The notes: generated by a model not told the origin, from the letters alone. 64,000 bases of DNA from Candidatus Saccharimonadota bacterium (GCA_017514665.1 JAFWIX010000001.1:207688-271687); one strand, 5' to 3'; numbered from the stretch's first letter, positions 8,405-17,293 are shown. Numbers and translations are program-made.

Positions 8405-10291
8405 GTGAAAAACATTTTAAAAATTTTCAAATCCGACCTCAAACGGATTTTCAAGAACAAAATTGCTCTAGGTATCACCATCGGCGTAATCGTTATCCCA
8501 GGGATTTATGCCTGGCTCAATATTGACTCCAGTTGGAACCCCTATGATAACACCGGTAATATTCCGATAGCTGTCGTCAATAAAGATAAGGGAACCACTA
8601 TTGTCGGCGAAGAAGTCAATATGGGGGAAGAAATTGAGAAGGCCTTGCGTGAAAACGACAAGATGAAATGGACTTTCACCGATGAAGAAGATGCCATCAA
8701 AAATGTTGAAAAAAGCGATTATTATGGTGCGGTGATTATCCCAGAGAACTTCAGCAGTGATTTTGCCACTCTTATCAGTGACAGCGAGCTCAAACGGCCG
8801 ACTTTTGACTTTTATATCAATAACAAAAAGAACCCTATCGCCCCAATTATTGTCGGTAAGGCTATTGATGCCGTTCAAGATAGCGTCAATCAGACTTTTG
8901 TTAATACTATCGCTTATAAAGTCGTTAGCACTGCAGAAAATCTTAATGTTGCCGCCAAGGGGTCTAACACCTCTGATAATATTATCAACAAACTCACCGA
9001 ATCCAAATCTCGTATCGGTCAACTTCGTGATATCCTCAGTACCACTGGGGCCGCCGCTGATACCACTGGTAAATCTCTTACTGCGCTTCGTAGCACTATC
9101 CCAGTTATCAAAAACACCAACGGTAGTGTTAGTCAGGGCCTCGGCGACCTCAAGGGAACTGTCAAATCCTTCAACGAGACTTATGATAGCATCGAATCTG
9201 ACCTCTCTTCTACCCTTGATAAATCTGAGAAAATCATCAAAGATCTACTTGCTCTCTTGGACCCCTCTGATCCGCTCGCAAAACAGCTTTCCGAACAACT
9301 CGCCAAGATTGAAAACACCAAAAAACTGCTTGCCAACACCAAGAATGATCTAAATAACCTCTATCAGCGTTCATCTAAAAACATCGACACTGCCACTAGT
9401 ACCCTGTTAAATCTCAACTCCTCCCTTGATAACCTCGATCTCTCTATGAAATACATGATTGACGCGCTCTCTAGTGGCAAACAGCTTACCAATAATCTCG
9501 ATGTTGTACTCAGTGATTTTCAATCTGATATCGACAAGATTATCGCCACTGTTAAGGAGGCCACCAAGAGCGAACTTTATAGAAGTCTAGTTAATCTGTT
9601 ACAAAACAATCCCAGTGATGTCGCTGATTTCCTATCTACTCCTGTTGAAGCCAATCGAATCGAAATTTACCCAGTTGGCAGTTACGGTTCTGAGATGGCG
9701 CCATTCTTCTCTGTTCTCGCCTGTTGGGTAGGCTGCACCATACTGATTGCTCTCTTTAAGATTGATATCAAAAAAGCTCCCAGGGGTGCCAAAAATTACC
9801 AAAAATTCTTCGGTCGCTTTATGCTTATCGCTTGCGTAGCAATATCCCAGGGGCTTGTCATCGGTATTGGCGATCTCATCTTGCAAGTTCAGACGGTCAA
9901 TTGGCCACTATTTCTCGTCACCCTGATGCTCTCTAGTGTGGTATTTATGCTGATAATTTATTCTCTCACGGTGGTATTTGGCAAAATTGGTCAAGCTCTC
10001 TCGATTATTCTTCTCGTGATTCAGGTTGCAGGTTCGGGCGGTACCTATCCAATTGAGCTATTGCCAAGCTTTTTCCAGGTTTTGCAACCCTATATGCCGT
10101 TTTACCCCTCTATGAATGCCGCTCGCGAAACCATTGCTGGTTTTTATCAAACTGATTATTTGCTGTATATCATAATATTACTTTGTCACATTATTATTCC
10201 GCTTTTCTTAGGTCTGGTTTTGGGTCGCTACACCATCGACACCAAGCAGAAAATCCAACACAAACTCCACGAAACCGACGTTATTGGCTAA
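8405..10291 (+). CDS. YhgE/Pip-like membrane protein (ABC-2-type exporter fold)
   Basis: 628 aa. N-terminal membrane helix (about 15-35), a YhgE/Pip-type extracellular domain with IPIAVVNKDKG and SDYYGAVIIPENFS, a long coiled-coil region (about 240-400), and five or six C-terminal helices (from about 450) with the pattern of ABC-2 permeases. In Firmicutes the family is tied to phage infection and type VII secretion, but its transport role is not settled. Start chosen as GTG 8405: the TATAAT box at 8392-8397 overlaps the region of the more upstream ATG codons, so they are not on the mRNA. Leaderless gap is 7 nt. Confidence 0.8.
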   Translation: MKNILKIFKSDLKRIFKNKIALGITIGVIVIPGIYAWLNIDSSWNPYDNTGNIPIAVVNKDKGTTIVGEEVNMGEEIEKALRENDKMKWTFTDEEDAIKNVEKSDYYGAVIIPENFSSDFATLISDSELKRPTFDFYINNKKNPIAPIIVGKAIDAVQDSVNQTFVNTIAYKVVSTAENLNVAAKGSNTSDNIINKLTESKSRIGQLRDILSTTGAAADTTGKSLTALRSTIPVIKNTNGSVSQGLGDLKGTVKSFNETYDSIESDLSSTLDKSEKIIKDLLALLDPSDPLAKQLSEQLAKIENTKKLLANTKNDLNNLYQRSSKNIDTATSTLLNLNSSLDNLDLSMKYMIDALSSGKQLTNNLDVVLSDFQSDIDKIIATVKEATKSELYRSLVNLLQNNPSDVADFLSTPVEANRIEIYPVGSYGSEMAPFFSVLACWVGCTILIALFKIDIKKAPRGAKNYQKFFGRFMLIACVAISQGLVIGIGDLILQVQTVNWPLFLVTLMLSSVVFMLIIYSLTVVFGKIGQALSIILLVIQVAGSGGTYPIELLPSFFQVLQPYMPFYPSMNAARETIAGFYQTDYLLYIIILLCHIIIPLFLGLVLGRYTIDTKQKIQHKLHETDVIG

Positions 10292-10306
10292 TTTCTAAAA
10301 ATATGC

Positions 10307-10335
10307 TTGCTTTTTTATAAAGCTTATGTTATTCT
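10307..10335 (+). promoter_or_regulatory. Promoter of DUF285 surface protein (TTGCTT-17-TATTCT)
   Basis: -35 TTGCTT at 10307-10312, 17-bp spacer, -10 TATTCT at 10330-10335. The copy at 63401 has TATTAT. A leader of roughly 50 nt follows, without a strong Shine-Dalgarno. rplY uses a similar TTGCTT-17-TAAAAT promoter. Confidence 0.65.
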
Positions 10336-10915
10336 AGGGATAGACTATAAGGTCATAGTTGGTTTTAAAAAGGTAAAAACATAAAAAATTATGTTCATTC
10401 GCAGTAAAACTTTAGGTCATTCTAAACGTCTTTTTCACCTCTCTTTAGGTGCCTTTTTGGTATTTCTAGGAGCTTTTGTTGTTTGTAGTAACGTAGATTT
10501 CTCTGAATCAGTAGGGGCTACCGATGTAAGTAGCAAATTCACTGTTAGCCTTAACGATGTCTTAACCATTAGTTCTCCTAGCGAAATAGTCCTAAATAAC
10601 TGCAATCCCTCTACTGCTAGTCTTTGTACTACTTCAGCTAATGTCACTGTCTCTACTAATAATCTCACTGGCTATTCCTTATACTTAAATTCTACTTCTG
10701 GCTCTTCTAGCTCTCTCACTAATACTGCCACTACTCCTAACCCCACTATCCCTACTCTATCTCAGTCCTATAGTTCTGCTAACTTCCCCGTAAACTCTTG
10801 GGGCTATACTGGTGGTACCGATCAATCTGGTGAGACTGGAGGCTATAACTGTTCTACTAACTATTGTCCTATCCTTGATTATGAAGCAGATCCAACAGAC
10901 TATTCTCCTAACCAC
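10307..10915 (+). repeat. Surface-protein promoter plus N-terminal module, copy 1
   Basis: From the -35 box (TTGCTT) through the first 175 codons this stretch is nearly identical to 63401-64000, 53 kb away. The two differ mainly in the leader (9 nt longer here) and at scattered positions. The match continues to the window edge, so the true end is unknown. Confidence 0.9.
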
Positions 10916-11932
10916 ATCATCAAACAAACCGATGCTCCCGCCGCTACTTCCACTACCAACCTTACCTTTGCTGCTAAAGCTGATACTTCTAAGGCCTCTG
11001 GCACTTACACTACTTCTGTTACCTTTACTGCTGTAGCTAATGAAGTGCCAGATTATACTGCTAGATTAGATACCGGCCAAACCGTTAACGCTAAACTAAA
11101 GTCTCTAGCTGCTGGAACTGCCAAAACCTATACCGATATTGACGAATCTATCAAATCCATCAACGTCCACCTCGAAACCCCTGCTCCTACCGGCTTTATC
11201 CCATCTGAGGCTAACACCATTTCTTCCTCTGAGTCTAAAAACCCAATCTACATCATCTTTGATAATACTAATGACGCTGGTATCATGCACTTCTACACCG
11301 AAGGAAATCAAATCTTCTTACCTTCCGACTCATCTTATATGTTCCGTGCCTTCTACGCCCTCTCCGACCTCTCCGACCTCTCTGATTGGGATACTTCTAG
11401 CGTGACAAATATGAGCCGGATGTTCTCTATTGCCGGCCGCTCCGCCACCACTTTCGCCCTAGATCTCTCTTCTTGGAACACTTCTAAAGTGGAGGATATG
11501 AGCTACATGTTCTATTATGCCGGCTACTCCGCCACCACCTTCACCCTAAACCTCTCCGGCTGGAATACTTCTAACGTGACGAATATGTATAGTATGTTCT
11601 ATTCTGCCGGCTACTCCGCCACCACCTGGTCCATTGGTGGCCTCTCCGACTGGAACACCTCCAACGTGACGAATATGGGTGATATGTTCCGTTACGCCGG
11701 CTCCTCCGCCACCACTTTCACTCTTGATCTCTCCGATTGGAACACTTCTAACGTGACGAATATGGGTGATATGTTCCGTTACGCCGGCTCCTCCGCCACT
11801 ACCTGGTCTGTAACTATTCCTCCAACCAACGGGAATAATATTAGCAATACTACCAGTAATATGTATGGCCAAACCACATCAGTATATGACACACCGCCTA
11901 GCGGCAAATCTTTCACTCTAGCCCAACCATAA
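10391..11932 (+). CDS. Secreted surface protein with DUF285 (BspA-like) leucine-rich repeats
   Basis: 513 aa. Signal peptide (about 1-43; basic start, hydrophobic core LGAFLVFLGAFVV), a Thr/Ser-rich module (about 44-220) shared with the proteins at 21938, 29881 and 63476, then a DUF285-type repeat region with repeated WNTSNVTNM and MFxxAGxSATT. BspA-like repeats form leucine-rich solenoids found on surface adhesins. There is no clear C-terminal anchor. The stop at 11930-11932 is followed in the same frame by a FISUMP-like tail (see 11933), so the C-terminus appears to have been replaced by recombination. Probable role in attachment is inference. Confidence 0.8.
   Translation: MFIRSKTLGHSKRLFHLSLGAFLVFLGAFVVCSNVDFSESVGATDVSSKFTVSLNDVLTISSPSEIVLNNCNPSTASLCTTSANVTVSTNNLTGYSLYLNSTSGSSSSLTNTATTPNPTIPTLSQSYSSANFPVNSWGYTGGTDQSGETGGYNCSTNYCPILDYEADPTDYSPNHIIKQTDAPAATSTTNLTFAAKADTSKASGTYTTSVTFTAVANEVPDYTARLDTGQTVNAKLKSLAAGTAKTYTDIDESIKSINVHLETPAPTGFIPSEANTISSSESKNPIYIIFDNTNDAGIMHFYTEGNQIFLPSDSSYMFRAFYALSDLSDLSDWDTSSVTNMSRMFSIAGRSATTFALDLSSWNTSKVEDMSYMFYYAGYSATTFTLNLSGWNTSNVTNMYSMFYSAGYSATTWSIGGLSDWNTSNVTNMGDMFRYAGSSATTFTLDLSDWNTSNVTNMGDMFRYAGSSATTWSVTIPPTNGNNISNTTSNMYGQTTSVYDTPPSGKSFTLAQP
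11388..11810 (+). repeat. Tandem 87-90 bp DUF285 repeats
   Basis: Five units of 29-30 residues, each beginning W(N/D)TS and containing MFxxAG. The last two units are almost identical in DNA (from about 11651 and 11739), which marks recent duplication and a route for length variation. Confidence 0.85.
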
Positions 11933-11977
11933 CCTAGCGTTGGCAACTCAGTTAGATGTTTGGTGTCTGGCACGTAG
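11933..11977 (+). pseudogene. In-frame relic of a FISUMP C-terminus after the DUF285 gene
   Basis: Directly after the TAA stop, the same frame reads PSVGNSVRCLVSGT and a new TAG. The intact FISUMP proteins end very similarly (FSVRCLLGS at 23368, AIRCLVRDQ at 31317, NAIRCLMSGQ at 21831). The gene therefore probably once ended in a FISUMP domain that was replaced by DUF285 repeats. Confidence 0.7.
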
Positions 11978-12039
11978 TTCACCCCTTGCTTTTTTCGCCA
12001 AAATACGGTAAAATATAAAAAACTAAAGGAAATTTATTT

Positions 12040-12768
12040 ATGGCTGAATATAAATTGGCGCTTAAAAAGCGCACTTTAACTGGCAAAAAACTCAAATCTC
12101 TTCGTGCCGAAGGGTTGATTCCGTCTGTAATTTACGGTGGCAAGAGCGAGCCGATTCTCGCCGCTTCCGAATACAATTCCACCGACAAAGTTGTTCGCGC
12201 TGCCGGTCATCACTCACCTGTAGATCTTGATATCGAGGGCAAGAAACAGCTCGCCATTATCAAAAATGTCGATGTTCATCCTACTAGTCGCCGCATCGTC
12301 AATATCGAATTTCGTGCTATTTCAGCGAAAGCTGTGGTCGAGGCTGCTGCGCCGATTAAGATTATCAATTTCGAAGAGTCCGAGGCTCACAAACTTCACT
12401 ATGCTTTCTTGCAAGTGCTTGAAGAAATTGACGTTAAAGCCAAGCCTAGCGATTTGCCGAGCGAGCTCAATGTTGATGCCAGCAAACTCGCCACTCTCGA
12501 AGACAAACTCACTATTGCCGATATCGTACTTCCTGAAGGTGTAGAATTTGCCAATAAAGAACTAGATTTATCTTCTATTGTTGCTAATGTCTTTGATCCA
12601 GTTGCTGAAGCCGCTGCGCGTGAAGCCAAAGAAGCCGCTGAAGCTGCCGCTACTGCTGAAGCCGCCGAAGCCGAGGGTGAAGGCGAAGAATCTGCCGAAG
12701 AGGGCAAAGAATCCACCGGCGAAGAAAACACCGAGAAATCGGAAGAGTCGTCCGAAGAAAACAAATAA
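12040..12768 (+). CDS. rplY: Large ribosomal subunit protein bL25 (CTC form)
   Basis: 242 aa. N-terminal 5S rRNA-binding L25 domain (1-90; RAEGLIPSVIYGG and the VDVHPTSRRIVNIEF block), C-terminal TL5/CTC beta domain (about 95-185), and an Ala/Glu-rich acidic tail (190-242). Promoter TTGCTT (11986-11991), 17 bp, TAAAAT (12009-12014), then an AAAGGA Shine-Dalgarno, so this is a leadered gene. Its stop codon lies inside the left arm of the double-palindrome element shared with the convergent neighbour. Confidence 0.93.
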   Translation: MAEYKLALKKRTLTGKKLKSLRAEGLIPSVIYGGKSEPILAASEYNSTDKVVRAAGHHSPVDLDIEGKKQLAIIKNVDVHPTSRRIVNIEFRAISAKAVVEAAAPIKIINFEESEAHKLHYAFLQVLEEIDVKAKPSDLPSELNVDASKLATLEDKLTIADIVLPEGVEFANKELDLSSIVANVFDPVAEAAAREAKEAAEAAATAEAAEAEGEGEESAEEGKESTGEENTEKSEESSEENK

Positions 12769-12875
12769 CCCGTTTTGTAAGTATTTGTTAAGTCAGATTT
12801 GAATTGAAAAAATGCCACCCGCAAGGGAGCATTTTTTCAATTCAAGTCACGCACAAAACGGGTTATTTGTTTTCT
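12756..12875. repeat. Double-palindrome element, copy 1 (convergent gene end)
   Basis: Outer arms 12756-12778 and 12853-12875 are perfectly complementary over 23 bp and include the rplY stop and the end of the opposite gene. The left spacer (12779-12795, AGTATTTGTTAAGTCA) and right spacer (12849-12852) do not pair. Inner arms 12796-12815 and 12829-12848 pair over 20 bp with one G-U, capped by CCC-GCAA-GGG. Copies 2 and 3 are at 44039 and 41020. It probably acts as a two-way terminator here. Confidence 0.8.
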
Positions 12876-13671
12876 ATATCAACTCTTCTAATTTCTCTAA
12901 CGACATGGTTCTGTCTAGCGTCGCATTTTCAACGTTCAATTTTGCCAACTTCAACGCTTCGTGTGTAGACTTTTCCAAAATCAACGCAGACAGCAACGAT
13001 GCTGCAATAATCGAGTGCGCTGTCAAATGAGTCAATAAATCTTTATGCGGCAAGTGCCATTCTTGTTTTTCGTCATCTAATGAAATCGCTTCATCATGAA
13101 TCGTGCACACTTGTTGTTGACTGTGCAGAGGTTTTAACTCGCCCTCAGTAAATACTACATCTGCCAATTCAATTAATTGATTGTATAGCATCTCTGGCTG
13201 ATCTTTCACATATACTGCCAACTTAGTCTGATTTGACACTGACATCAACGCCGACACATCCTTGACAAATTGGTCATTGATATTAGCCGAACGGTCAATC
13301 ATAATCCAATCAATCGTGTCATCAGGCGTAGTAAAGATCGTAGGCGTGCGCTGACTAGAAGTAAAATAACTAATATGATCGTCGTAGCACAAAATATAAC
13401 GATAATTGTCGCTTTTGCCAACCTCATTAGCATCTTCCATGCCTAGTTTCGAGCCGGAAATTTGTCCAGTCAAACCGAATTTTTTTACCACTTCAAGCGT
13501 TACCGCTGCACCGCCATAGACACTATTACGACGGAAAAACGGATGTGTACTACCATCAAAACATAAATCTAACCAAGGCTTGTCGCTCTCGTCATATTCA
13601 AAATCATTATGGCGTTCGTCTAAGCGTAGATAGACATCTTTTAACACATTGCCCACTATCAACACGTTCAT
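12874..13671 (-). CDS. PfkB-fold sugar-kinase-like protein, motif 2 degraded
   Basis: 265 aa. The N-terminus (MNVLIVGNVLKDVYLRLDE) and the GGAAVTLEVVKKFGLTGQISG region match the ribokinase/PfkB fold. The C-terminal signature that carries the catalytic Asp (usually GAGD) is not recognisable; LTAHSIIAASLLSALI stands in its place. It may be a nucleoside- or sugar-binding protein without kinase activity. Start ATG 13671 is chosen because TATAAT (13683-13678) sits 6 nt before it, inside the longer open frame. It converges on rplY. Confidence 0.6.
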   Translation of the reverse strand: MNVLIVGNVLKDVYLRLDERHNDFEYDESDKPWLDLCFDGSTHPFFRRNSVYGGAAVTLEVVKKFGLTGQISGSKLGMEDANEVGKSDNYRYILCYDDHISYFTSSQRTPTIFTTPDDTIDWIMIDRSANINDQFVKDVSALMSVSNQTKLAVYVKDQPEMLYNQLIELADVVFTEGELKPLHSQQQVCTIHDEAISLDDEKQEWHLPHKDLLTHLTAHSIIAASLLSALILEKSTHEALKLAKLNVENATLDRTMSLEKLEELI

Positions 13672-13686
13672 GCTTAAATTATACCA

Positions 13687-13720
13687 CAAAAAAGCTCCTC
13701 AAAAAGGAGCTTTTTAAAAA
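13687..13720. terminator. Terminator after rpmA
   Basis: AAAGCTCC and GGAGCTTT enclose a 7-nt loop, flanked by A and T runs on both sides, so it can work in both directions. It lies just upstream of the PfkB-like gene's promoter. Confidence 0.85.
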
Positions 13721-13725
13721 CGTAA

Positions 13726-13998
13726 TTAACGGACTTCTACGCGTACGCGGGGAACTGAACGTCCCGAAAAATGGGTTTTCTTGGTCTTCACAAAGGTGAC
13801 CACGCCATCTTTGGCGGCATGAATTGTGAAATTGCGCGACATATAAGTACCAGGACCAGCAATTTTGGTGCTACCAGTCTGACGAACCAACACCTCACCA
13901 GCGCGGACTTTTTGGCCACCAAATCGTTTGACGCCAAGACGCTGACCAGGATTGTTGTGGATGTTTTTGGCGGTACCGCCTGCTTTTACGTGTGACAT
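13726..13998 (-). CDS. rpmA: Large ribosomal subunit protein bL27
   Basis: 90 aa, the usual length. The conserved core RLGVKRFGGQKVRAGEVLVRQ is present. The N-terminus MSHVKAGGTAKN reaches the peptidyl-transferase centre in the ribosome. An AAGGAAG site overlaps the end of the upstream methyltransferase gene, whose stop is 1 nt away, so the pair is an operon. The typical bacterial partner rplU is not next to it. Confidence 0.93.
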   Translation of the reverse strand: MSHVKAGGTAKNIHNNPGQRLGVKRFGGQKVRAGEVLVRQTGSTKIAGPGTYMSRNFTIHAAKDGVVTFVKTKKTHFSGRSVPRVRVEVR

Positions 13999-13999
13999 A

Positions 14000-15094
14000 T
14001 CATTTCTTCCTTAATACTATTATTTCTCGTGCCACTACCTGACCTTCGCGATGATACAAAAGCCTGCCCCCCGACACGAACTTTTTCACATTATACCCCA
14101 GATTGTCGGTTTCGTCAAGCAAATTTAACCCTAAATATTCACCGTCAGGCCTCAGCCACGCTGGCACCGCCATTACTACTGGCGTATCAGATTTTAGCTG
14201 TTTTACTAAATTCCTCAAAGTATTGCGTAGAAGGGGATTAATCTCTTGCTGAATTTCTTTTAATTCTACCTCTGTCGGCATGGTTTTTAATGGTGGCCCT
14301 AGATACGTCTCGCACGCCACCGCATCAATCGGCTGCTCCCAAACGAACTTAGTAGCATCACCAACGCTAATTGTAAAATCACTTTTATTGAGCCATTCTA
14401 AATTTTTCTGGGTGTATTTTATCATGCGCTCGTCGACGTCGGTACCGTATGCTCGGTATCCCATCAACAACGCTTCTTGCAATACTACGCCTGTGCCGCA
14501 AAACGGATCTAGCACCCGCGCACCTTCCGGCAAAGGACCACATAAATTTATCAAAATTTGCGCCAATTTTGGCGGCAACATCCCCACTTTAGCGTCTCTA
14601 GCTGGCCTAGCTTGGTCGCGCTTAGCATACGCATCAATATCTTGCACGCCGCAACTTGCATACCATTTGTTATCGAGTCGAATCAATTCCACTTTGCGTC
14701 CAGATGTACTTCGCCCCAAGCCATTATGCAGCACAGTCGCTGTAGACAGCACCGCTCCATCACCCAAGACCACGCGCACACTTCTACCGTGTCTAGTCAA
14801 AATTTTCTTTAATTTCAACGCCTCTGCGCCCACGGTGCGCCCTGAAGCCCTTTTGCTATAATCAGACACCCCAATTACAATTTTGCCATCGGGTAATTTC
14901 GTCAGCCACTTCATAATCGGCTCATCAATTAGCCGAGCCAGCTTCAAACACCCGCCCAATCTATCAATATTTACCTCATCAGCACTTTCAAAGCTCGCGC
15001 AATCCCCGCCAAGGTCTTGCGCCTTGTCATATAAGCTCTCTAATTCGGCTAGTGACAGTGTCTTATTTCTACCGAGAATCGCCAGATACTTCAT
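14000..15094 (-). CDS. THUMP/UPF0020-type RNA methyltransferase (Trm-G10/Trm11-like)
   Basis: 364 aa. N-terminal region (1-165) fits a THUMP-like RNA-binding part. The C-terminal Rossmann methyltransferase has DPFCGTGVVLQEAL (about 195-208) as the SAM motif and TYLGPP (about 263-268) at the place of the (N/D)PPY catalytic motif. Enzymes of this group make N2-methylguanosine at tRNA position 10; the exact target is inferred. The leaderless promoter TATAAT (15106-15101) is 6 nt from ATG. TGA is the stop, which argues against UGA recoding. Cotranscribed with rpmA. Confidence 0.8.
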   Translation of the reverse strand: MKYLAILGRNKTLSLAELESLYDKAQDLGGDCASFESADEVNIDRLGGCLKLARLIDEPIMKWLTKLPDGKIVIGVSDYSKRASGRTVGAEALKLKKILTRHGRSVRVVLGDGAVLSTATVLHNGLGRSTSGRKVELIRLDNKWYASCGVQDIDAYAKRDQARPARDAKVGMLPPKLAQILINLCGPLPEGARVLDPFCGTGVVLQEALLMGYRAYGTDVDERMIKYTQKNLEWLNKSDFTISVGDATKFVWEQPIDAVACETYLGPPLKTMPTEVELKEIQQEINPLLRNTLRNLVKQLKSDTPVVMAVPAWLRPDGEYLGLNLLDETDNLGYNVKKFVSGGRLLYHREGQVVAREIIVLRKK

Positions 15095-15134
15095 GTCCCC
15101 ATTATAACATGTCTATGGTATAATGTATTATATG
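15092..15134. promoter_or_regulatory. Ultra-compact divergent leaderless promoter pair
   Basis: Between the ATG of the methyltransferase (15094, minus) and the ATG at 15132 (plus) lie only 37 nt. They hold a minus TATAAT at 15106-15101 and a plus TATAAT at 15119-15124, related by a 7-bp inverted repeat (CATTATA/TATAATG). Each -35 region would overlap the other gene's start region. Confidence 0.7.
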
Positions 15135-16211
15135 GCGTCAAAAACCAAAAAATTCAAACTTTCCGCTCGTACCATCATTTCTATCATCACGATAATCTTG
15201 GTTTGTGTGGTAATTTTTGAGAACCACGAGACAATCAGGCAAGCTGTCATTCATCTCACCGACACCAATCTTTTTGTGCTACTATTACTCATTCCAGAGC
15301 AACTTTTTATGTACTATTGCTGCGGACAAGTCTTTTTCTCGTTTCTTACCGCCAAGAAAAACGTCAAAAAAGTTTCTCAATTTGATTTGATGCGAATATC
15401 GCTTGAGCTCAACTTTGTCAATCACGCTGTACCGGCTGGTGGTTTTGGTGGTTTGGCTTATATCACTTGGCGATTACGCGGTTTTGGCGTCACGGCAGGG
15501 CAGAGTAGTTTTATTTATGCCCTACGTTACATTATTACCATTTGCGCTAATCAATTTCAGACAATCGTTGCTGTTATCTTCTTGCTAGCATTTAGTGCCA
15601 TCCCAGCCAACGGTATGTGGATTGTTTGGATCACTGTATTGATTAGTATTGCCGTAGTTGCGCTGATTGCCTTTTTGATTATCGTCGCTAGCAGCTTGAA
15701 ACGTATTCACAAAATGACTGATATTACTGTAAAAATTTGCGATTGGGGAGTCAAGGTTTTTACGCTCGGCCACAAAACTAACAAATTAAAACGCGAAATC
15801 ATCGAAAAATACCTCGTCGATATTCATGAAGATTTACTTACTGCTCGTCGCAACAAGCGTCTGTTGATTCGTCCGATTCTCTGGGGAGTCGTCTATAGTT
15901 TTCTCGAAGTTGCAATTTATTGGATTGTCGCTATCAGTCGTGGCCAGCCAGGCATCTTGCCACAGATTCTCATCGGCGAGGCCATTGGCTCGGCGCTTGG
16001 CGTCCTCTTCCCAATTGGTCCATATGAAGTCGGCATGGTTGGCGTCATGGGCATCCTTGGCGTCGAAGATGCGCTTTCCATCGTTTGTATTGCTCGCGTC
16101 GTTGTCTTATCGATGACCATCGCGACCGGCTACGGTTTTTACCAAAGTGCAATTTCTAAAATTGGCAAAAAAGAACGCGAAGCCCTTGAAAAATCGACTG
16201 GAGGCGTTTAG
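15132..16211 (+). CDS. Flippase-like membrane protein (LPG synthase TM / UPF0104 family)
   Basis: 359 aa with about eight membrane helices. Conserved parts typical of the lysylphosphatidylglycerol synthase transmembrane region and related GT-associated flippase-like proteins are visible: NHAVPAGGFGGLAYITWRL near 98-116, GEAIGSALGVLFPIGPYEVGMVG in the C-terminal half. No C-terminal aminoacyl-transfer domain exists, so lipid translocation is more likely than lipid aminoacylation. The start at 15132 follows TATAAT (15119-15124) by 7 nt. xseA overlaps its stop by 1 nt. Confidence 0.75.
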   Translation: MASKTKKFKLSARTIISIITIILVCVVIFENHETIRQAVIHLTDTNLFVLLLLIPEQLFMYYCCGQVFFSFLTAKKNVKKVSQFDLMRISLELNFVNHAVPAGGFGGLAYITWRLRGFGVTAGQSSFIYALRYIITICANQFQTIVAVIFLLAFSAIPANGMWIVWITVLISIAVVALIAFLIIVASSLKRIHKMTDITVKICDWGVKVFTLGHKTNKLKREIIEKYLVDIHEDLLTARRNKRLLIRPILWGVVYSFLEVAIYWIVAISRGQPGILPQILIGEAIGSALGVLFPIGPYEVGMVGVMGILGVEDALSIVCIARVVVLSMTIATGYGFYQSAISKIGKKEREALEKSTGGV

Positions 16212-17293
16212 TGAACGATGATTTAGCTTGGCTTGATGAACTTTATAATCCTCCCGAGCCGAATTCATCGCAGTTAGTCCCATTTACTGTTTCGCAGCTT
16301 CTTGATTCTTTGAACCGAACTCTTAAGGGCACTTTTCCGCGCGTTACTATCGAAGGCGAAGTGATTAGTTTTAAAGTTAATCAAGGCAAATGGGTCTTTT
16401 TTGATCTCAAAGACGAAGAGAGCAGCGTCAACTGTTTTATGCCGTTATGGGATTTACATATTCCGCTCGAAGATGGCATGAAAGTGATTTTGGAAGCCGA
16501 GCCGAAGCTAACTAAATGGGGCAAATTCTCACTTACCGTCAAAAAAATTCAGCCTCGTGGACAGGGAAATATCAAAAAGGCTTTCGATCTTTTAAAGGAA
16601 AAATTAGAAAAAGAAGGTCTCTTTGACCAGGCCAAAAAACGCCCCATCCCTACACCACTTACCACTATCGGCGTGATTTCTTCAACTGACGCCGCTGGTT
16701 ATGCCGATTTTATCAAAATCATCAATGCGCGCTGGGGCGGTCTTAAAATCAAGGTTTATCATACGCAAGTTCAAGGTCTTGATGCGCCTGCACAAATTGT
16801 GCAAGCCCTAGATTATTTTAATCAAAAAAATGACGTCGACATCATTGCCATCATGCGGGGCGGCGGCTCGGTCGACGATCTAGCGGCTTTCAATGACGAA
16901 GTTTTGACCCGCAAAATCGCGGCTAGCAAAATTCCCGTCATCACCGGCATCGGTCACGAAGTCGATATCTCCCTCGCCGACCTCGCCGCCGACATTCGCG
17001 CTTCCACGCCATCCAATGTCGCCGAATTGCTCACGCCAGACCGCGCAGCGCAAATTCGCGAGATTGACAATCTCACCGACAATATTTACCGTGAAATCAT
17101 CACTAGAATCGACAATCTCGCTAGCCAGGTCGATCATCAAAAGCATCTATTAGAATTATTAAACCCCGACAAAGTCTTAAAACGCGGCTACGCCATCATT
17201 TCTGGCAAAATCGCCGTTGGTAATATTGTAAAAATTACAACACACACGCAAAACATTAAAGCCGAAATTAAGGAGGTCAAAAATGCCAAATAA
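16211..17293 (+). CDS. xseA: Exodeoxyribonuclease VII large subunit
   Basis: 360 aa, shorter than the E. coli protein because the C-terminal coiled coil is reduced. OB-fold (about 30-118), then the catalytic domain with IGVISSTDAAGYADF, IMRGGGSVDDLAAFNDE and TGIGHEVDISLADLAADIRASTPSNVAELL, all hallmarks of XseA. The C-terminal LKRGYAIISG is also conserved. With XseB it degrades single-stranded DNA. Start is GTG at 16211, overlapping the preceding stop by 1 nt. Confidence 0.93.
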   Translation: MNDDLAWLDELYNPPEPNSSQLVPFTVSQLLDSLNRTLKGTFPRVTIEGEVISFKVNQGKWVFFDLKDEESSVNCFMPLWDLHIPLEDGMKVILEAEPKLTKWGKFSLTVKKIQPRGQGNIKKAFDLLKEKLEKEGLFDQAKKRPIPTPLTTIGVISSTDAAGYADFIKIINARWGGLKIKVYHTQVQGLDAPAQIVQALDYFNQKNDVDIIAIMRGGGSVDDLAAFNDEVLTRKIAASKIPVITGIGHEVDISLADLAADIRASTPSNVAELLTPDRAAQIREIDNLTDNIYREIITRIDNLASQVDHQKHLLELLNPDKVLKRGYAIISGKIAVGNIVKITTHTQNIKAEIKEVKNAK

